NCBI GenBank assembly: GCA_946407975.1
Contig: CAMJQC010000021.1
Location: 1-42,646, forward strand
Length of the DNA: 42,646 nt
Reading direction: 5' to 3'
Source: an uncultured Bacteroidales bacterium
Lineage (GTDB): Bacteria > Bacteroidota > Bacteroidia > Bacteroidales > F082
Positions within the stretch are counted from its first letter, which is position 1; each line of letters begins with the position of its first letter. Under the pieces are notes generated by a model that saw only the letters and a program-made list of their open reading frames with translations, did no database searches and was not told the origin of the DNA. Shown piece by piece: positions 1 through 7,525 of this stretch. The position numbers and the translations under genes were made by a program.

Positions 1-127
1 TCGGCTGAAGAAAGCCTTCCTTGTCCTCCACCATCTTAATGCAATCTTGAGAACACACTGATGCACACGCACTGCAACCAGTACAAAATGCCTTAGGAGC
101 TAATTCTATTTTTTCTTTATTATCCAT
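1..127 (-). CDS. 4Fe-4S ferredoxin-like protein, N-terminus only
   Basis: An ATG at 127 opens a frame that runs off the window edge after 42 codons, preceded by AAAAGGAG, a good ribosome binding site. The visible part reads MDNKEKIELA and then a cluster-binding run with cysteines spaced CxxCxxCxxxC (CTGCSACASVC), followed by another Cys six residues later, as in a bacterial [4Fe-4S] ferredoxin fold. In Bacteroidota polysaccharide loci, proteins starting this way are often coenzyme F420 hydrogenase/dehydrogenase beta-subunit-like proteins found beside polysaccharide pyruvyl transferases. That assignment is inference from context, because the rest of the protein lies outside the window. The gene lies downstream of the ABC permease on the same strand, 113 bases away. 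Confidence 0.6.
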   Translation of the reverse strand, partial: MDNKEKIELAPKAFCTGCSACASVCSQDCIKMVEDKEGFLQP

Positions 128-240
128 CTCCTTTTCTTTTGAGAGATCGTGTCATTATACTGTCCACCCGCCAATCAAATCTCCACTTCTTACCTCGTAA
201 TTTATAACAGCAATATCTCTTTTACTGACAACTAACCGCA

Positions 241-1122
241 TCACACCGTATCCATAAAGCTCTTCTGAACTTTGTTGAAGATCAAGATACCAAAGCCAAG
301 CATCGCAAGCATAAAAACAAAACTATAAGCCAGCCAACCCCAGCCGATGAACTCGCCTGCACTCAATGCACCGTACTTGAAGGCCTCGATAACAGGAGTC
401 ACCGGATTCAGGCACATGACTTTATACACATCGATGCCAAACTTCACCTTTCCAGCAACCTGGCTCAAAGGATAAACTATAGGCGTGGCATACATCCATA
501 GTTGTACCACAAAAGAGAACAGCACCTGCAAGTCACGGTACTTCGTCGTCATCGAAGAGACGATTATACCAAAGCCCAAGGCCAAGCCAGCCATCATCAA
601 CACTAAAACAGGTGCCAACAACAAATACCAGTTCGGGGTTGGAGCCTTGCCTAAGATAGCGTAATAAACATACACGATAACAAACAAGCCCAATTGTATT
701 CCAAACCGCACCAAGTTACTGATTACCGTCGAAAGAGGCATAATCAGCCTTGGAAAATAAACTTTTCCAAAAATGCTAGCATTTGTTCTAAATGTATTGG
801 AGGTCCCAGTGAGACATGATGAAAAGTACTGCCACATACAAATGCCGCCTAAATAGAACAATGGCTGTGGTACACCATCCGTTGGGATACCCGCGATGCC
901 GCCAAACACCACCATATACATGATGACCGTCAAAGCGGGTTGAATAAGCCACCACAAGGGGCCCAAGATGGTCTGCTTGTATTGCACCGTGATGGTACGT
1001 TTCACAAACAAGGTCAATAAATCCCTATAATCCCAAATCTCCTTCAAGTTCACCTCGAAAAGTTTGTTCCGCGGCTTGATGATGGTAGTCCAATTTTCTT
1101 CTGAAACAGTAGAATTTGCCAT
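241..1122 (-). CDS. ABC-2 type polysaccharide export permease (Wzm/TagG-like)
   Basis: This 293-residue inner-membrane protein has about six hydrophobic segments and the ABC-2 permease signature near the N-terminus (FVKRTITVQYKQTILGPLWW, about residues 40-59), typical of Wzm/KpsM/TagG permeases. These proteins pair with an ATPase (Wzt) to move undecaprenyl-linked O-antigen or capsule chains across the inner membrane. The ATPase is not in the window and may lie beyond the left end. The gene lies at the downstream end of a polysaccharide block on the minus strand. Its nearest promoter candidate is at 1325-1332, which would leave an unusually long leader. The family is secure; the exported polymer is unknown. 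Confidence 0.85.
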   Translation of the reverse strand: MANSTVSEENWTTIIKPRNKLFEVNLKEIWDYRDLLTLFVKRTITVQYKQTILGPLWWLIQPALTVIMYMVVFGGIAGIPTDGVPQPLFYLGGICMWQYFSSCLTGTSNTFRTNASIFGKVYFPRLIMPLSTVISNLVRFGIQLGLFVIVYVYYAILGKAPTPNWYLLLAPVLVLMMAGLALGFGIIVSSMTTKYRDLQVLFSFVVQLWMYATPIVYPLSQVAGKVKFGIDVYKVMCLNPVTPVIEAFKYGALSAGEFIGWGWLAYSFVFMLAMLGFGILIFNKVQKSFMDTV

Positions 1123-1384
1123 TATTTCAATGTTATGTCAATAAAATCTTTGTCATTACAATTAGGGATAGCTGATCGGATATGCTTGCCTTAAGGACAT
1201 AGCTCCGCCATGTGAGTCACAATTAAAATTGTTAATTTTCACATTAACAACACATTACCAAAACTCACCAACCTAATGAAACTGAATCCGTCATGCAATA
1301 TGTAGGCCCAATTTCAATTATCGGCAAATATAAGGTTTTTTATTACATAAAAAAATTAAAAAAATAGAAAAATGTCAACCCGTT
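1123..1384. other. 262-bp intergenic region holding a possible long structured leader
   Basis: No gene is visible between the sugar transferase stop and the permease start. A minus-strand -7 box lies at 1325-1332, so the permease transcript could carry about 195 bases of 5' leader. Within it, an AT-rich nested stem is possible: ATGTG at 1210-1214 against CACAT at 1240-1244, enclosing AAAATT/AATTTT at 1225-1230 and 1234-1239. The function is unknown; Bacteroides capsule operons use leader sequences for UpxY-type antitermination, but no such factor is visible here. Confidence 0.4.
1325..1332 (-). promoter_or_regulatory. Bacteroidota -7 box TATATTTG upstream of the permease
   Basis: On the minus strand this reads TATATTTG, an exact match to TAnnTTTG. 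It lies about 200 bases before the permease start and downstream of the sugar transferase stop. No clear -33 element was found, so this is a candidate only. Confidence 0.4.
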
Positions 1385-2506
1385 TTATTTGGAACGTTTT
1401 CCCTTGAAAACAATGTTACCTATGATCTTCCAGAAATACTTCCAGTCGGTGCGGAAAGGATGCTCAAAATAGGCATCCAGGTATTTCTTTTCACTGGCCT
1501 GAATCTCTTCCAGCGTCTCGGGCATATCGACATAAAAAGGCGGCAAGAGGCCCGGCTTGGTCTTGATACGCAAGGCTTGCATCTCTGGGGTATACAAACC
1601 GAAGTACTGCCTACTTAAAGGCCTGACACCCACGAGTTTCATCTGCCCTTTAAGGATGTTTACAATCATAGGCCATTCATCAATCCACAGCTTGCGCATG
1701 ACCTTTCCCCACTCGGTCACACGGTAGTCATCCTTGAACTTTCCACCATTGCCGAGATTGTTGTTGTTGTAGATATAGGTCTGCAAAAATTCCGAATAGG
1801 CGTACATGGTGCGGAACTTATAGACCGTAAAGAGTTTCCCATCTTTCCCTACACGGTTCAGTCGCACCAGCGGACCATAAGAATGCGGGTCCCTGCATGG
1901 CGGACGTTTTTTCTGCGAAATGACGACGTAACGGTCATGGATATATTGCTCGCAGACCACATCAAAACCGCAATAGTAGAGTCGACCGAGGACCTCTGGC
2001 CGAGGAAACACCTTTCTCACTTTCCGGTTGAAGAAATAATAAATACGCCGGGTCAAAGCCATCTTCGGACACACCCTATGCCAAAAGAAATCAAAGGCAT
2101 AGACGATCCTGGCGATGAAACGCGGGTATTTGCTAAAGATCTGTGCCCTATGTTTTTGAGAGGTGTCAAAACCACAGACGAAATAGCCGTCATCCACCAG
2201 TTTCGCATTCGCTCTACGCAGATATCTGTTGACATAACGGATGGCATTGAGGTGATCCTCCGCAAAGAGCACCTTGGCCTCTCCATCGGGGATAGACCAA
2301 GTCTGTGCCGCGTAGTCGTTGAGCCACTTGGAGCGTTCCTCGCCTCGCGGCTCCAAACAATGCGCAATCAAGTCGACCAGCTCATCAGGAGCATGCTCAA
2401 AATCGAAGACAGGAGCGTGCTTGGGCTCGTCCAACGAGAGGTATTCCATCACCTCCTCGTAGTTGTCACGACTCATCCATTTCCTGATGCGCGAGTTACG
2501 ACTCAT
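1385..2506 (-). CDS. Polyprenyl-phosphate sugar transferase (bacterial sugar transferase family)
   Basis: The C-terminal half of this 373-residue protein is a bacterial sugar-transferase (WcaJ/PglC type) domain. It has a conserved KFRTM, then LWIDEWPMIVNILKGQMKLV and GVRPLSRQY, the usual catalytic core that moves a sugar phosphate onto undecaprenyl phosphate to start a glycan. Unlike WcaJ, the N-terminal ~200 residues lack the set of transmembrane helices. They include the stretch EVLGRLYYCGFDVV, which resembles the end of a methyltransferase-like or sensory domain seen in some Bacteroidota sugar transferases; that resemblance is from memory. The gene follows the aminotransferase with a 30-base gap, so co-transcription is likely. 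It probably loads the first sugar of a polymer exported by the neighbouring permease. Confidence 0.85.
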   Translation of the reverse strand: MSRNSRIRKWMSRDNYEEVMEYLSLDEPKHAPVFDFEHAPDELVDLIAHCLEPRGEERSKWLNDYAAQTWSIPDGEAKVLFAEDHLNAIRYVNRYLRRANAKLVDDGYFVCGFDTSQKHRAQIFSKYPRFIARIVYAFDFFWHRVCPKMALTRRIYYFFNRKVRKVFPRPEVLGRLYYCGFDVVCEQYIHDRYVVISQKKRPPCRDPHSYGPLVRLNRVGKDGKLFTVYKFRTMYAYSEFLQTYIYNNNNLGNGGKFKDDYRVTEWGKVMRKLWIDEWPMIVNILKGQMKLVGVRPLSRQYFGLYTPEMQALRIKTKPGLLPPFYVDMPETLEEIQASEKKYLDAYFEHPFRTDWKYFWKIIGNIVFKGKRSK

Positions 2507-2536
2507 TGGACTTGGTTTGGATTCAACTTCAGTGTT

Positions 2537-3670
2537 TTAATGTCCTTTCAATTCTTTACGAACAGCAGCACAAATCACATCCTGGTCTTCCTTGGAGAGA
2601 TAAGGATGGATAGGCAGCGAGATGACGGTCTTGGCCAAACGGTCGGAGACGGGACAATGGTTCTCTTCAGGGTTCAAATAACGGAAAGCCGTCTGCCGAT
2701 GCATCGGAATGGGATAATAGATAGCCGTAGGAATATCGAGGACTTTCAGCGCCGTCTGTAGTTCCGCCCGTTGCTGCTCATCCCTCACCTGAATGGTATA
2801 TTGCGCCCAGCTGGAGAAATAACCCTCAGGAACGACAGGCGTCTTCACCACATCGTGCAACAGTTCCGTATAGCGCTCTGCCACTTTGTTGACATCGACG
2901 AGCTCATAGTCCTTGAAGGCCTTCAGCTTGACAAGCAACACCGCCGCCTGGATGCTGTCCATACGGGAATTCATGCCGATGCGGACGTTGTCGTAGCGGT
3001 CGCTGCCCTTGCCATGGATATGATACGACTCCATGAGAGCCGCCCATTCGTCGTTGTTGGTGAAGATGGCACCACCATCGCCATAACAGCCGACAGGTTT
3101 TGCCGGGAAGAACGAAGTCGTGGCGATGTCACCAAAGGTGCAGGCCTTCTGCCCTTCCAGCATGCCACCGAAACCTTGTGCCCCGTCTTCAAGCAGATAG
3201 AGGCCATAATGGTCGGCCACGGCACGAATGGCCTTGAAATCAGCGGGCAAGCCAAAGAGGTCGACTGCAATGACAGCTTTGGGGACCCACTTGCCATTTT
3301 TAATGGTCTGCTCTATCTTGCGTTGCAAGTCGGCAGGATCCATATTGTAGGTATTCTCGTCCACATCGACGAAGACCGGGGTAGCGCCTTGCATGGCGAT
3401 GACCTCGGCAGAGGCAAAGAAAGTAAAGCTCGGGACAAAGACGGCATCGCCTTCGTGGATATCCCAAGCCTTGAGAGCCAACAGCAAAGCATCGGTGCCG
3501 CTGTTGCAGGCGATGCAATGCTTCATGCCGGTGTACTCGGCAAAGGCCGTTTCCATCTCCTTAACCTTCGGTCCCATGACGTAGGCCGACGATGCGACCA
3601 CGTCGAGGATGGCTTTGTCCATCTCGTCTTTTAGGACAGTATATTGGGTTTTTAGATCTCTGAATTGCAT
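2537..3670 (-). CDS. wbpE: DegT/DnrJ/EryC1 aminotransferase, WbpE/PorR-like
   Basis: This is a PLP-dependent sugar aminotransferase of 377 residues. The Schiff-base lysine is K191 in SFFPAKPVGCYGDGGAIFTN, and the acidic residue contacting the PLP nitrogen is D162 in EDGAQ. The segment around K191, the late YPIP motif and LPIHPYL all match WbpE, which makes UDP-2-acetamido-3-amino-2,3-dideoxy-glucuronate from the 3-keto sugar. The next upstream gene encodes the WbpD-type acetyltransferase acting on this product, which supports the substrate. In Porphyromonas gingivalis the related PorR is required for anionic LPS and surface retention of T9SS cargo. The start region is unusual: a four-unit heptad repeat occupies the bases immediately upstream of the ATG. 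The exact substrate remains inference. Confidence 0.8.
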   Translation of the reverse strand: MQFRDLKTQYTVLKDEMDKAILDVVASSAYVMGPKVKEMETAFAEYTGMKHCIACNSGTDALLLALKAWDIHEGDAVFVPSFTFFASAEVIAMQGATPVFVDVDENTYNMDPADLQRKIEQTIKNGKWVPKAVIAVDLFGLPADFKAIRAVADHYGLYLLEDGAQGFGGMLEGQKACTFGDIATTSFFPAKPVGCYGDGGAIFTNNDEWAALMESYHIHGKGSDRYDNVRIGMNSRMDSIQAAVLLVKLKAFKDYELVDVNKVAERYTELLHDVVKTPVVPEGYFSSWAQYTIQVRDEQQRAELQTALKVLDIPTAIYYPIPMHRQTAFRYLNPEENHCPVSDRLAKTVISLPIHPYLSKEDQDVICAAVRKELKGH

Positions 3671-3677
3671 GTTTTGA

Positions 3678-3705
3678 GCGGTTAGCGGTTAAAGGTTAGT
3701 GGTTA
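3678..3705. repeat. Four-unit 7-bp tandem repeat before the aminotransferase start
   Basis: The plus strand reads GCGGTTA, GCGGTTA, AAGGTTA, GTGGTTA: four head-to-tail heptads ending 8 bases from the aminotransferase ATG, where a ribosome binding region would be. Similar heptads occur at 9882-9895, 27732-27744 and 28172-28185. Confidence 0.8.
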
Positions 3706-3724
3706 GCGTTTATCAGTTTTATTT

Positions 3725-3779
3725 CGTGTTGTTCGTCCCACTTTTAAGGGGGTGCCCGAAGGGCGGGGGATTCAACACG
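3725..3779. repeat. REP-like imperfect palindrome
   Basis: The ends CGTGTTG (3725-3731) and CAACACG (3773-3779) are inverted repeats. Inside are GTCCC against GGGGGA, and a tight GCCC-GAA-GGGC hairpin. From memory, similar CCCCC...CTTCGG...CCCCCTTAA palindromes are dispersed in Bacteroidota genomes and resemble REP elements mobilised by RAYT (TnpA_REP) proteins. It lies between the acetyltransferase stop and the aminotransferase start, so it would form an RNA hairpin in the shared transcript. Confidence 0.65.
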
Positions 3780-3787
3780 GAACCATT

Positions 3788-4348
3788 TTATTCATTTTTA
3801 TGCAGTTGTCCATTCTTTTCTTCGTAGAAGCGGCCGCAGTCACAGTGCAGCGAGGCATCAAGGCGCTTTCCGCACTCACACACCCAGCCAATCTGTCGGG
3901 CGGGCACACCGGCCATCAGCGCATAGGGCTTTACGTCCTTGGTCACCACGGCACCTGCCGCGATAAGGGCGCTCTTACCCACCGTATGGCCGCAGACCAC
4001 CGTGCAGTTGGCTCCTAAAGAAGCGCCTTCACAGATTCGCGTCTTGGCATATACGCCATGAACGGGGAAATGGGCACGTGGCGTCGTCACGTTGGTGAAC
4101 ACGCAGCTCGGACCACAAAAGACGTTGTCCTCAATCTCAACGCCCTCGTAGATGGAGACGTTGTTTTGGACGCGCACGCCATTGCCGATCTTCACGTTGT
4201 TGCCCACGTTGACATTCTGGCCCAGAGAGCAGCGTTCGCCGATGACGGCGCCGGACTGCACATGGCAAAAATGCCATATCTTGGTGCCTTTCCCAATGCG
4301 CACATTGTCGTCGACATAACTGCTTTCGTGTACAAAGAAATCCGACAT
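3788..4348 (-). CDS. wbpD: WbpD-like UDP-sugar 3-N-acetyltransferase (left-handed beta-helix)
   Basis: The 186-residue protein is built of hexapeptide repeats (for example [24 protein letters not shown]) typical of a left-handed beta-helix acetyltransferase. The N-terminus [20 protein letters not shown], the KIWHFCHV segment and the end [19 protein letters not shown] match WbpD/WlbB, which acetylates the 3-amino group of the UDP-2-acetamido-3-amino-glucuronate made by WbpE. The C-terminus carries two CxC pairs (CEC, CDC), as in related WbpD-like proteins. It precedes the WbpE-like gene in the same orientation, separated by the palindrome and heptad repeats. WbpA/WbpB/WbpI partners are not in the window. 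Confidence 0.82.
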   Translation of the reverse strand: MSDFFVHESSYVDDNVRIGKGTKIWHFCHVQSGAVIGERCSLGQNVNVGNNVKIGNGVRVQNNVSIYEGVEIEDNVFCGPSCVFTNVTTPRAHFPVHGVYAKTRICEGASLGANCTVVCGHTVGKSALIAAGAVVTKDVKPYALMAGVPARQIGWVCECGKRLDASLHCDCGRFYEEKNGQLHKNE

Positions 4349-4382
4349 CTTTTTTGTTTTTTCTATTTAACAAATCAAAAAA

Positions 4383-5105
4383 TCACTCCCATCCCGAAGC
4401 GAGGACCTCGGCGATGTGAATGGTACGAATCGGCATCCCCTGCTTGTCGATATACGACTTTTGGTGCGACAGGCACGACATGTCAGAGGAGACGATATAT
4501 TCCGCTCCCGTATTCATGGCGTTCTTCACCTTATGATGAGCCATGCCGACGGAGATCGGCTCATGGTTCACCGTAAAGGCCAGGTCGCTGCCACAACAGA
4601 GGTCGGTCTGCTTCATCTCGATGAGTTCCAACCCCTTCACCTTGCTCAGCAGCTGTCGCGCTTCCTTGCCAAGACCCATGCCACGCAAGGCACTGCAGCT
4701 GTCATGATACGTCACCTTGTGTGGAAACTCGGCACCAAAATCATCGAAATGAATCTTATTTACCAAGAAATCGGTCAGTTCATAGATATTTGGGACCAGT
4801 CTCTTAAAGTTCAAGTGGTTGGCAGTGTTAAAGAAAAGCTGAGGATAACGCTTCTTGATGAAGTTGACGCACGAAGCCGTAGGTGCCACGACCGGACGGT
4901 TGTTCGGGAAATCTGACAGGAACTTGTCGCCCAACTGTTTGGCTTCTTCGATAAGGCCAGCGTTGTAAGCGAAACTGCCGCAGCAGGTCTGTTCGGGATT
5001 ATACTCCACCTCGACCCCCGCTTTGCGCAGCACTTTGACAGTGGCCTCGGCCACCTCAGGACAGAACTGATCGATAAAGCAGGGTATAAAAAGGTCGACA
5101 GTCAT
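4383..5105 (-). CDS. LutA/YkgE-type (Fe-S)-binding CCG-domain protein
   Basis: This 240-residue protein has the two cysteine-rich CCG domains of LutA/YkgE and of the heterodisulfide reductase B subunit: TCCGSFAYN with C41-C42 and LCCGSDLAF with C170-C171, each with further upstream cysteines (C15; C79 and C137). In Bacillus, LutA works with LutB and LutC in oxidation of L-lactate to pyruvate. Neither LutB nor LutC is present here, and the second CCG lacks the usual following FGG. The gene sits between aromatic amino acid genes and envelope sugar genes. It has its own exact minus-strand -7 box at 5129-5136, with a 12-bp perfect palindrome between box and start. The substrate is not knowable from this window. 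Confidence 0.8.
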   Translation of the reverse strand: MTVDLFIPCFIDQFCPEVAEATVKVLRKAGVEVEYNPEQTCCGSFAYNAGLIEEAKQLGDKFLSDFPNNRPVVAPTASCVNFIKKRYPQLFFNTANHLNFKRLVPNIYELTDFLVNKIHFDDFGAEFPHKVTYHDSCSALRGMGLGKEARQLLSKVKGLELIEMKQTDLCCGSDLAFTVNHEPISVGMAHHKVKNAMNTGAEYIVSSDMSCLSHQKSYIDKQGMPIRTIHIAEVLASGWE

Positions 5106-5115
5106 CGGTTTTTAA

Positions 5116-5127
5116 GCAAATATTTGC
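5116..5127. promoter_or_regulatory. 12-bp perfect palindrome GCAAATATTTGC, operator candidate
   Basis: The palindrome lies directly downstream of the -7 box at 5129-5136 and 10 bases before the LutA-like ATG, so it covers the expected transcription start. A repressor bound there would block initiation. No regulator gene is nearby, and AT-rich palindromes this short can occur by chance. Confidence 0.35.
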
Positions 5128-5128
5128 G

Positions 5129-5136
5129 CAAAGATA
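5129..5136 (-). promoter_or_regulatory. -7 box TATCTTTG for the LutA-like gene
   Basis: Exact match to TAnnTTTG on the minus strand, ending 23 bases before the ATG at 5105, which gives a leader of about 20 bases. No convincing -33 element was found. Confidence 0.6.
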
Positions 5137-5233
5137 GGGTTTTTCTATATAATAGATGTGTTTTGAAGAAAAAAATGCTTTCAGCGATCGTCAATAAGCC
5201 AGATTGGGTGGAGATACGTGTGATACGTGGATA

Positions 5234-6460
5234 CTATAACACTTTTCTAAAATCTTCCCAAAAACCAGGATAAGATTTGGCCACCACCTCGGGGTGATCC
5301 ATGCGAATCGCTCCCACCAAAAGGGAGAAAGGCGTCATGGCCATGGCGACACGATGATCGTTGTAAGTATCTATCAACAAAGGATTTGAATCTTCAAAAC
5401 GAGGTAAATCCGAAGGTGGCACAAGCCGACATTCATCATCGGAAACAGATTCCAAAACCGCACCCATCTTCTGCAATTCGTTGGCCATCGCCACCACCCT
5501 ATCCGACTCTTTCAGATGCAAGGTGGCGAGGCCTGTGAAACGGGCCTCACGACACAATCCGGCACAAGTGGCGGCAACTGCAGGAAACAGGTCGGGCGTA
5601 GACGAAAAATCGAAGCGTGGAGGCTGGTTTTTACATTGTGTTTTTTTCAACCTCACGCCTTCAGGTTCTATGATGGTCTCCACGCCCAAATCCCGCATCA
5701 TTCCGACGATAGCGGCATCGCCTTGCCGGGAAGGCAAATGCAGGTCTTTCAGCAACAGGTCGCACGACGTACTCAAGGCTGCCATCTCATACCAATAAGA
5801 GGCGGCGCTCCAGTCGGGAGCAATGGTGAGGGGTCGGTTTTCATAGGGTTTGGACGCCACCCTAATGTTGTTTCCATCCCGAACCGCAACGGCTCCGAAC
5901 CAGCGCATCAGCGACAGCGTCATGTCGACATAAGGCAAAGAACGTAATGAACCTGTCAATTCCAATTCCAAGCCGTTCAACCACATAGGAGCGGCCATCA
6001 GCAAGGACGAGGCAAACTGGCTGCTACGGTCCAGACTGACGGGAACGGAACCTCCTGACACTTTAGCTCCTTTTATCTTCAACGGCAAACAACCGTCTTT
6101 TTCAAAGTATTGAATATCGGCGCCTAACCGTTTCAATGCATCCACCAAGTCGGCAATAGGTCTTTGACGCAGACGTTCCGATCCCGTCAGCACCCAATCT
6201 CCTTCATGGGAGCAAAGGTAGGTCAGCAAAAAACGACAAACAGATCCGGCATCTTCACAGTCGACGATATTGCTTTTTCCTGTCCGTATTTGACATAGCA
6301 GTTTTTGCAACAATACCGTGTCATGTGCCGCAGACATGTTTTTAAAACCTGCATCAAAACCGCCATAGCCAGCAATCATCAAGGCACGATTGCTCTCGCT
6401 TTTGCTGCCTGGAAGGAGCAATGTGCCTTTCAAATCGGTATGGTGCGGATGGAAGATCAT
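5234..6460 (-). CDS. aroA: 3-phosphoshikimate 1-carboxyvinyltransferase (EPSP synthase)
   Basis: This 408-residue protein transfers enolpyruvate from PEP to shikimate 3-phosphate in the sixth step of the shikimate pathway. The N-terminus has the substrate-binding LLPGSKSESNRAL (about residues 15-27). Further on are DRSSQFASSLLMAAP and LKESDRVVAMANEL, the latter a hallmark of the family's C-terminal domain, then DTYNDHRVAMA, containing the catalytic DHR. Length is close to the usual ~430 residues. The gene follows aroB with a 14-base gap, so aroB-aroA are one transcriptional unit. A short 9-bp direct repeat (GATACGTGT/GATACGTGG, 5213-5230) lies just past the stop. Confidence 0.95.
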   Translation of the reverse strand: MIFHPHHTDLKGTLLLPGSKSESNRALMIAGYGGFDAGFKNMSAAHDTVLLQKLLCQIRTGKSNIVDCEDAGSVCRFLLTYLCSHEGDWVLTGSERLRQRPIADLVDALKRLGADIQYFEKDGCLPLKIKGAKVSGGSVPVSLDRSSQFASSLLMAAPMWLNGLELELTGSLRSLPYVDMTLSLMRWFGAVAVRDGNNIRVASKPYENRPLTIAPDWSAASYWYEMAALSTSCDLLLKDLHLPSRQGDAAIVGMMRDLGVETIIEPEGVRLKKTQCKNQPPRFDFSSTPDLFPAVAATCAGLCREARFTGLATLHLKESDRVVAMANELQKMGAVLESVSDDECRLVPPSDLPRFEDSNPLLIDTYNDHRVAMAMTPFSLLVGAIRMDHPEVVAKSYPGFWEDFRKVL

Positions 6461-6474
6461 GACGTAAGGAGCGT

Positions 6475-7518
6475 TTATTGTTGGTCTCTGAGCGTGGCCA
6501 ACCGAGCAGATCGCAGAGCAAGCTCCCGTACCGCCTCTTTCAACAATGACATGGGAACGGCCTGTCCTATGATCGGTTTGCCTACTTCTTCCAGCAGTAC
6601 AAAGCGCGGTTCACCGCTTTCGTTTTTCTTATCCTGACTCAAGTAATGAATGATGGCATCTGCATCAGCTTCTTCAATGAGAGAAGATGACTTGGAAAGC
6701 AGCCACTCCATCTTTGGCTCATAGTCAGCCAGCACCTCCTCAGAAAGACCACACTGGCGGCACGACAGCCACAACGCCGCCCACATGCCGTAGGCAACAG
6801 CTTCGCCATGGGTCAACGGGACGTTGCTGTCAGCAAAATGAGCTTCCAAGGCATGGCCTAGCGTATGACCGAAGTTCAAGACCTTTCTTGGACCTTTTTC
6901 ATAGGGGTCTTCAGCGACGATATCTGACTTTATCTCAGCACATTGTTGTATATAATGGGTATAATTATCATTGTTAGTATTCAACAATTCTTCATCTTTA
7001 ATAAACCCATATTTCATCATCTCAGCCCATCCTGAATGCACTTCCCGAAGCGGCAAGGTCTTAAGAAAAGTCGGACATATCCAAACGCCCAAAGGCATGG
7101 CAAAAGTGCCAATCTGATTCTTATAACCCTGAAAATCGACGCCGTTCTTCCCGCCTATGGCCGCATCGACCATTGCCAGCAAGGTAGTCGGCACATTGAC
7201 GAAATCGACGCCCCGCTTGTAGCAAGAAGCCACAAAACCGCCCAAGTCGCTGATGACGCCGCCGCCCAAGTTGACGAGCAGTGCATGACGGTCGGCCTGA
7301 TATTTCAGCAGTTTTTCCCAAATCATTTGGGCCGTCTTTAGAGTCTTCATCTCCTCGCCGGAACGGAGCACGATTTCCTGGGTGCCGTTGCAGTCCATCC
7401 AATGACAGAACTCCGGCAGCCAAAACCTCGCCACCTCCTCATCCGTGAGGATGAAGACCTGGGAATAACGGGCTATCAAATCCCTTAATTCACTGCTGGA
7501 AAAGAAAGTCGTTTTCAT
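6475..7518 (-). CDS. aroB: 3-dehydroquinate synthase
   Basis: The enzyme converts DAHP to 3-dehydroquinate, the second shikimate step, using NAD and a divalent metal. Visible signatures are LVNLGGGVISDLGGFVAS (NAD-binding glycine loop), RGVDFVNVPTTLLAMVDAAI with GGKNGVDF after it, and the metal-ligand region VLNFGHTLGHALE followed by LTHGEAVAYGM. I place the start at the ATG at 7518 (MKTTFFSSSE, 347 residues); a longer frame from a TTG at 7551 would overlap tsaE and adds no conserved sequence. The ATG at 7521 is an equal alternative. The gene begins 7 bases after the tsaE stop and continues into aroA, so these three genes probably share a transcript. Confidence 0.95.
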   Translation of the reverse strand: MKTTFFSSSELRDLIARYSQVFILTDEEVARFWLPEFCHWMDCNGTQEIVLRSGEEMKTLKTAQMIWEKLLKYQADRHALLVNLGGGVISDLGGFVASCYKRGVDFVNVPTTLLAMVDAAIGGKNGVDFQGYKNQIGTFAMPLGVWICPTFLKTLPLREVHSGWAEMMKYGFIKDEELLNTNNDNYTHYIQQCAEIKSDIVAEDPYEKGPRKVLNFGHTLGHALEAHFADSNVPLTHGEAVAYGMWAALWLSCRQCGLSEEVLADYEPKMEWLLSKSSSLIEEADADAIIHYLSQDKKNESGEPRFVLLEEVGKPIIGQAVPMSLLKEAVRELALRSARLATLRDQQ

Positions 7519-7525
7519 CATAGGC

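Noticed and set aside
1210-1244. ATGTGA...TCACAT as a CRP/FNR-type binding site before the permease
   Set aside because: The half-sites are 23 bases apart rather than about 6, so they fit an RNA stem better than a CRP site.
1883-2761. A 292-codon plus-strand frame across the sugar transferase and aminotransferase genes
   Set aside because: It crosses the boundary of two well-recognised minus-strand genes and shows no domain; it is a by-product of codon bias.
5213-5230. Short 9-bp direct repeat just after aroA as a CRISPR-like or attachment site
   Set aside because: Only two units with no spacers, no integrase or cas gene; most likely a small local duplication.
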